Source: Rhodobiaceae bacterium (GTDB taxonomy: Bacteria > Pseudomonadota > Alphaproteobacteria > Parvibaculales > Parvibaculaceae). From it: DNA of 64,000 bases. The translations under genes and the position numbers were made by a program. The notes beneath the pieces were generated by a model. It made no database searches. It had not been told where the DNA came from and was given only the letters and a program-made list of their open reading frames with translations. Where the stretch lies: positions 167,899 to 231,898 of the forward strand of contig JAAWWE010000006.1 of the NCBI GenBank assembly GCA_021404525.1, read 5' to 3'. The first letter of the stretch is position 1. Each line of letters opens with the position of its first letter. This document shows positions 60,586-64,000 of this stretch, piece by piece.

Positions 60586-61605
60586 TTGCAGAATCCAGAT
60601 CCTGAGGCGAGCGAACTCATCAAAAGAGACTGGCTCAAAACCCTCGCCAAATATCGCGTGCCCAGCCACAGACGTAGCCTTTTTGAACTTGGCATCACCG
60701 GCCTTCCTTTCATCGCTCTTTGGGCCGCTGCTTGGTGGGCGCTCTCCATAAGTTATTGGTTGGCATTTGGCATCAGCGTCGCTGCTGGCCTATTCCTCCT
60801 CCGGCTTTTTTTGATCCAACATGATTGCGGCCATGGCGCATTTTTCCGCACGAAATGGGCAAACGATTGGGTTGGACGTGCGCTTGGTGTCTTCACACTT
60901 ACGCCTTATGACGTATGGGCACGAAGCCACACCATTCATCATGGTACATCCGGCAATCTCTCCAAGCGCGGTACAGGCGACATCGATACACTGACGGTTC
61001 GCGAATATCTGGCGCTTCCGAAATGGCGTCAGGTCTTGTATCGCCTCTATAGGCACCCTCTTGTGATGTTCGGTCTGGGACCTGCCTACATCTATTTTGT
61101 TCGCAACCGATTGCCGCTTGGTTTTATGCGATCAGGGTCCAGATATTGGATCAGCGCAATGGGGACCAACATAGTTACGGCCTTGTTGGTCGCACTCGCG
61201 ATCTATGCCGTGGGCGCCGGACCATTTCTGCTTGTCTATCTGCCCACAACCCTTTTGGCAGCATCCGTCGGCATCTGGCTCTTCTATGTGCAGCATCAAT
61301 TCGAAGACACTTTTTGGGCGGAGACAGATGGATGGTCACTCAATGACGCTGCGCTAACAGGCAGTTCACATTTCGATCTGCCACCTGGCTTCCGTTGGAT
61401 TACAGCCAATATTGGCATGCATCATGTGCATCATTTCAGCAGTCGCATTCCTTACTACCGCCTGCCAGCGGTACTGCGCGACTATCCAGAACTCGCCAAT
61501 GTTAGACGACTTACATTTCTGCAGAGCTTCGCCTGCCTGAAACTTCGCCTCTGGGATGAGCACGAAAAGCGGCTGGTTCCATTTTCTGCCCTGCGAACAG
61601 CCTAG
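60586..61605 (+). CDS. Fatty acid desaturase
   Basis: His boxes HDCGHGAFF, HTIHHGTSGNL and HHVHHFSSRIPYYRLP. Confidence 0.96.
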   Translation: MQNPDPEASELIKRDWLKTLAKYRVPSHRRSLFELGITGLPFIALWAAAWWALSISYWLAFGISVAAGLFLLRLFLIQHDCGHGAFFRTKWANDWVGRALGVFTLTPYDVWARSHTIHHGTSGNLSKRGTGDIDTLTVREYLALPKWRQVLYRLYRHPLVMFGLGPAYIYFVRNRLPLGFMRSGSRYWISAMGTNIVTALLVALAIYAVGAGPFLLVYLPTTLLAASVGIWLFYVQHQFEDTFWAETDGWSLNDAALTGSSHFDLPPGFRWITANIGMHHVHHFSSRIPYYRLPAVLRDYPELANVRRLTFLQSFACLKLRLWDEHEKRLVPFSALRTA

Positions 61606-61692
61606 ACCTGTCACTGGTTAAACCTGACGGGCCTTACGCTCGCGGTCCCTCCGCTCTATCCTGATAACGACCGAAATCGTATTGGGAAAATA

Positions 61693-62373
61693 ATGGACAA
61701 GAGTCGCATACCAACAGTTCTAATTTCGCTCTTGGCTCTGTTGTTCTTTGAAGCACCCGCACAGGCAGGTGACTTGTATGCCTACAACGCATCAACCCCC
61801 GTTTACGAAAAGCCGGACTCCGAGTTACCTCCCCTTCACATGCTTTCCTACGGCGCCAAAGTGACGGTTGCAGATGAGGCAATGGAGTCGGGATCCGAAT
61901 GGATTAAGGGGAAAATTGAAGCAGAAGCCCTGTGCGTGGTGGCATATGCCCGCTCAGACGCTTTGCTGCCTCTCCCGGCACCCGATCTTTCGGTAAGCGG
62001 CTTTCAGTCCCTGATAAACCAGCTAGAGCAGGTGGGCGCCGCGACATCCGAACGGAAAGACAACGTCACCACACAGACGCAGATTTTCGATCATGGGGTC
62101 ACACTCAGCACCCGGACATTTCATACCTCCTATGGCGACTTTGAGGAACAGAGCCTCCTTGTTTCAGACATCACCATTGCACAGGGTTTTCTGCTTGCAC
62201 GCGCAATCGTCAATCAGGATGGAATAAGCTCTGAGCAGATGAGACGCGTTCCAATCATTGAGAAAGATGAGCAGGGACATCCCTTTATTTTTGACGAGAC
62301 TCATTGGCAGATTATCTCCGTCACACAAACGCAAGAGGGTATTCTCATCTCGTTCCCAGAAAGGGCGGACTAA
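61693..62373 (+). CDS. Secreted hypothetical protein with SH3b-like N-terminal segment
   Basis: Signal peptide TVLISLLALLFFEAPAQAGD; TPVYEKPDSELPPLHMLSYGAKVTVADE. Confidence 0.6.
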   Translation: MDKSRIPTVLISLLALLFFEAPAQAGDLYAYNASTPVYEKPDSELPPLHMLSYGAKVTVADEAMESGSEWIKGKIEAEALCVVAYARSDALLPLPAPDLSVSGFQSLINQLEQVGAATSERKDNVTTQTQIFDHGVTLSTRTFHTSYGDFEEQSLLVSDITIAQGFLLARAIVNQDGISSEQMRRVPIIEKDEQGHPFIFDETHWQIISVTQTQEGILISFPERAD

Positions 62374-62492
62374 CCAGGCCGAGTGGGGGCTTGGGGCGAA
62401 CAATAAGCCTAGAAAAGGCACTCCGTCCCCAGTACCTTTAGGATCAGGGTCATAGTGGCTCTGCCTACAAACAGATCGGTCATCTCGTCATC

Positions 62493-63947
62493 ATGCGTAT
62501 CCAGTTTTTTAAACGCTGCATCCTGTCCGGCGCCGTCTTTTTTGGCGCTATCAGCCTGTCACTACAGGGCACACAAGCTGATATCCCGGAAAACATCCCA
62601 TCAGAGGCGGCCTTTGCTGATGCGCAAATTTCCCCGCCCAAAAATGTCATTCTGATTATTGGCGATGGCATGGATGATCATCAGATCACCATTGCCCGAA
62701 ACTATCTCACCGGCGTAACTGGTCAACTGACCCTCGATAGGATGGCGCGCAGAAGCATTGCCCAGGTTCTGACCGTGTCCAACATGCAGCCTGACCTGCC
62801 GGTCTATGTTGCAGATTCAGCCAACAGCGCGACCTCTATTGCAACGGGAACCGTGACCAGCCGTGGACGCATTGCAACAACTGCGGGTACCGACGAAGAC
62901 CTGACCACCATCGTAGAACTGGCGAGCGCGGCTGGAATGAAAACCGGCTTGGTAAGTACCGCCAGCGTCACCGACGCGACCGTTGCCGCTTTCTATGCGC
63001 ATATCAGCCTGCGTGTGTGCGAAAACCCTTCAATGATGCGCGATGCCTTGCTCTTTGATCGCATCCCCATCGATTGCTCTCCGGATATGAAAGAGAATGG
63101 CGGCCTTGGCTCTATCTCTGAGCAGCTTGTGGCATCAAAGCTTGACCTTGCCCTGGGCGGTGGCGCGAAACACTTTGTCCCTCTGATGGAAGGCGCCGCG
63201 CTAACCGTAACGGAGGCCGCTGAGGCAGCAGGCTTCCAAGTACTGCGCACAATTGATGACCTCAACTCCGCTGCTGCAGACACCAGATGGTTGGGCCTGT
63301 TTGCACCGAGCACTTTGCCGATCAGGCTACAGGGCGAAGGCGGACGCGCCGCTGAGAGCCCCCTGCCTTCTTTCATGAACCGGGTTCACTGGAGTCAGGG
63401 CGACGTCACCTTGCCTGAGCCAACGACCTGCGAAAAGAACCCGGAGTTTGCTGGCACGCCAAGCCTGAAACTGATGACAGATCGGGCCCTTGAACATCTC
63501 AGTCAGGACAATGACAATGGCTTTTTCCTGATGATCGAGTCTGCCTCGATCGACAAGCAATCCCATCTTCGAAATGCCTGTGGCAGCATTGGTGAAGTTG
63601 CGCAGTTGGAAGAGGCGCTGCAGAGCGCGCTGAGCTTTGCAGAGCAAAACCCGGAAACACTCATCCTTGTAACAGCAGATCATGGTCAGGCCGCACAACT
63701 GGTGCCGACTGAAAGCCTGTTTGATGCTTTTGGCCTGCCCATTTACACGCCCGGCCAGGTCATGCGCATTCGCACGCCTGAAGGCGCGCTCATGACCGTC
63801 AATTACGCGACCAACAGTTTCTTGTCAGAGGAACATACCGGTGTGAGCGTACCCGTCTTGACCAATGCTACAGGGCCATTCCCGACCATGCTCACGCAGC
63901 CGGGTTTGTTCGACGTGATGACGCAGCATTTGGGCCTGGCCAACTAG
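62493..63947 (+). CDS. Alkaline phosphatase (PhoA-like superfamily)
   Basis: NVILIIGDGMDDHQI, VADSANSATSIATGTVTSRG, MKTGLVSTASVTDATVAAFYAH, LILVTADHGQ. Confidence 0.94.
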   Translation: MRIQFFKRCILSGAVFFGAISLSLQGTQADIPENIPSEAAFADAQISPPKNVILIIGDGMDDHQITIARNYLTGVTGQLTLDRMARRSIAQVLTVSNMQPDLPVYVADSANSATSIATGTVTSRGRIATTAGTDEDLTTIVELASAAGMKTGLVSTASVTDATVAAFYAHISLRVCENPSMMRDALLFDRIPIDCSPDMKENGGLGSISEQLVASKLDLALGGGAKHFVPLMEGAALTVTEAAEAAGFQVLRTIDDLNSAAADTRWLGLFAPSTLPIRLQGEGGRAAESPLPSFMNRVHWSQGDVTLPEPTTCEKNPEFAGTPSLKLMTDRALEHLSQDNDNGFFLMIESASIDKQSHLRNACGSIGEVAQLEEALQSALSFAEQNPETLILVTADHGQAAQLVPTESLFDAFGLPIYTPGQVMRIRTPEGALMTVNYATNSFLSEEHTGVSVPVLTNATGPFPTMLTQPGLFDVMTQHLGLAN

Positions 63948-64000
63948 GCCAGCCAGACTGTTACAGGGACAGCATCCCTAGAACTGATACCTGACAGCCG

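Noticed and set aside
1-64000. CRISPR arrays, rRNA/tRNA genes, transposases, integrases, phage genes
   Set aside because: No regular direct-repeat arrays, RNA gene signatures or mobile-element proteins were recognised by reading. tRNAscan and ISfinder searches would be needed to exclude small or degenerate cases.

Overview
The window reads as ordinary chromosomal DNA from an alphaproteobacterium, with a Rhizobiales/Parvibaculum-like gene order (inference). It is densely coding on both strands. I saw no convincing mobile element, CRISPR array, rRNA or tRNA. Core blocks: lgt - midA-like methyltransferase - pgeF - lipoprotein - prs - rplY - pth - ychF - MaoC pair (+); an mtnP-apt-mtnA-class II aldolase cluster (-); petABC (-) with terminator; trmL; divergent hemN/hemF; SDR - CCA transferase - DUF6111 - NUDIX - DUF1285 (-); MoxR - DUF58 - DUF4159 - vWA operon (+); a flagellin-like protein with Hpt and receiver genes (+); TetR / ferric-reductase-like divergent pair; an acyl-CoA metabolism region (acyl-CoA synthetase, two acyl-CoA dehydrogenases, SDR); and a tail with RluA, MFS, PAS, MAPEG, desaturase and alkaline phosphatase genes. 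Best leads: (1) the stand-alone flagellin-core-like protein next to Hpt and receiver genes; (2) a perfect 33-bp palindrome between the TetR and ferric-reductase-like genes, with a second partial copy; (3) a methionine/5'-deoxynucleoside salvage cluster shaped like a DHAP shunt; (4) a truncated PaaI-type thioesterase remnant abutting a PAS-PAS chemoreceptor; (5) an FNR-like box between hemN and hemF. No clearly unprecedented system is evident. All family calls come from reading protein motifs, with no database search.
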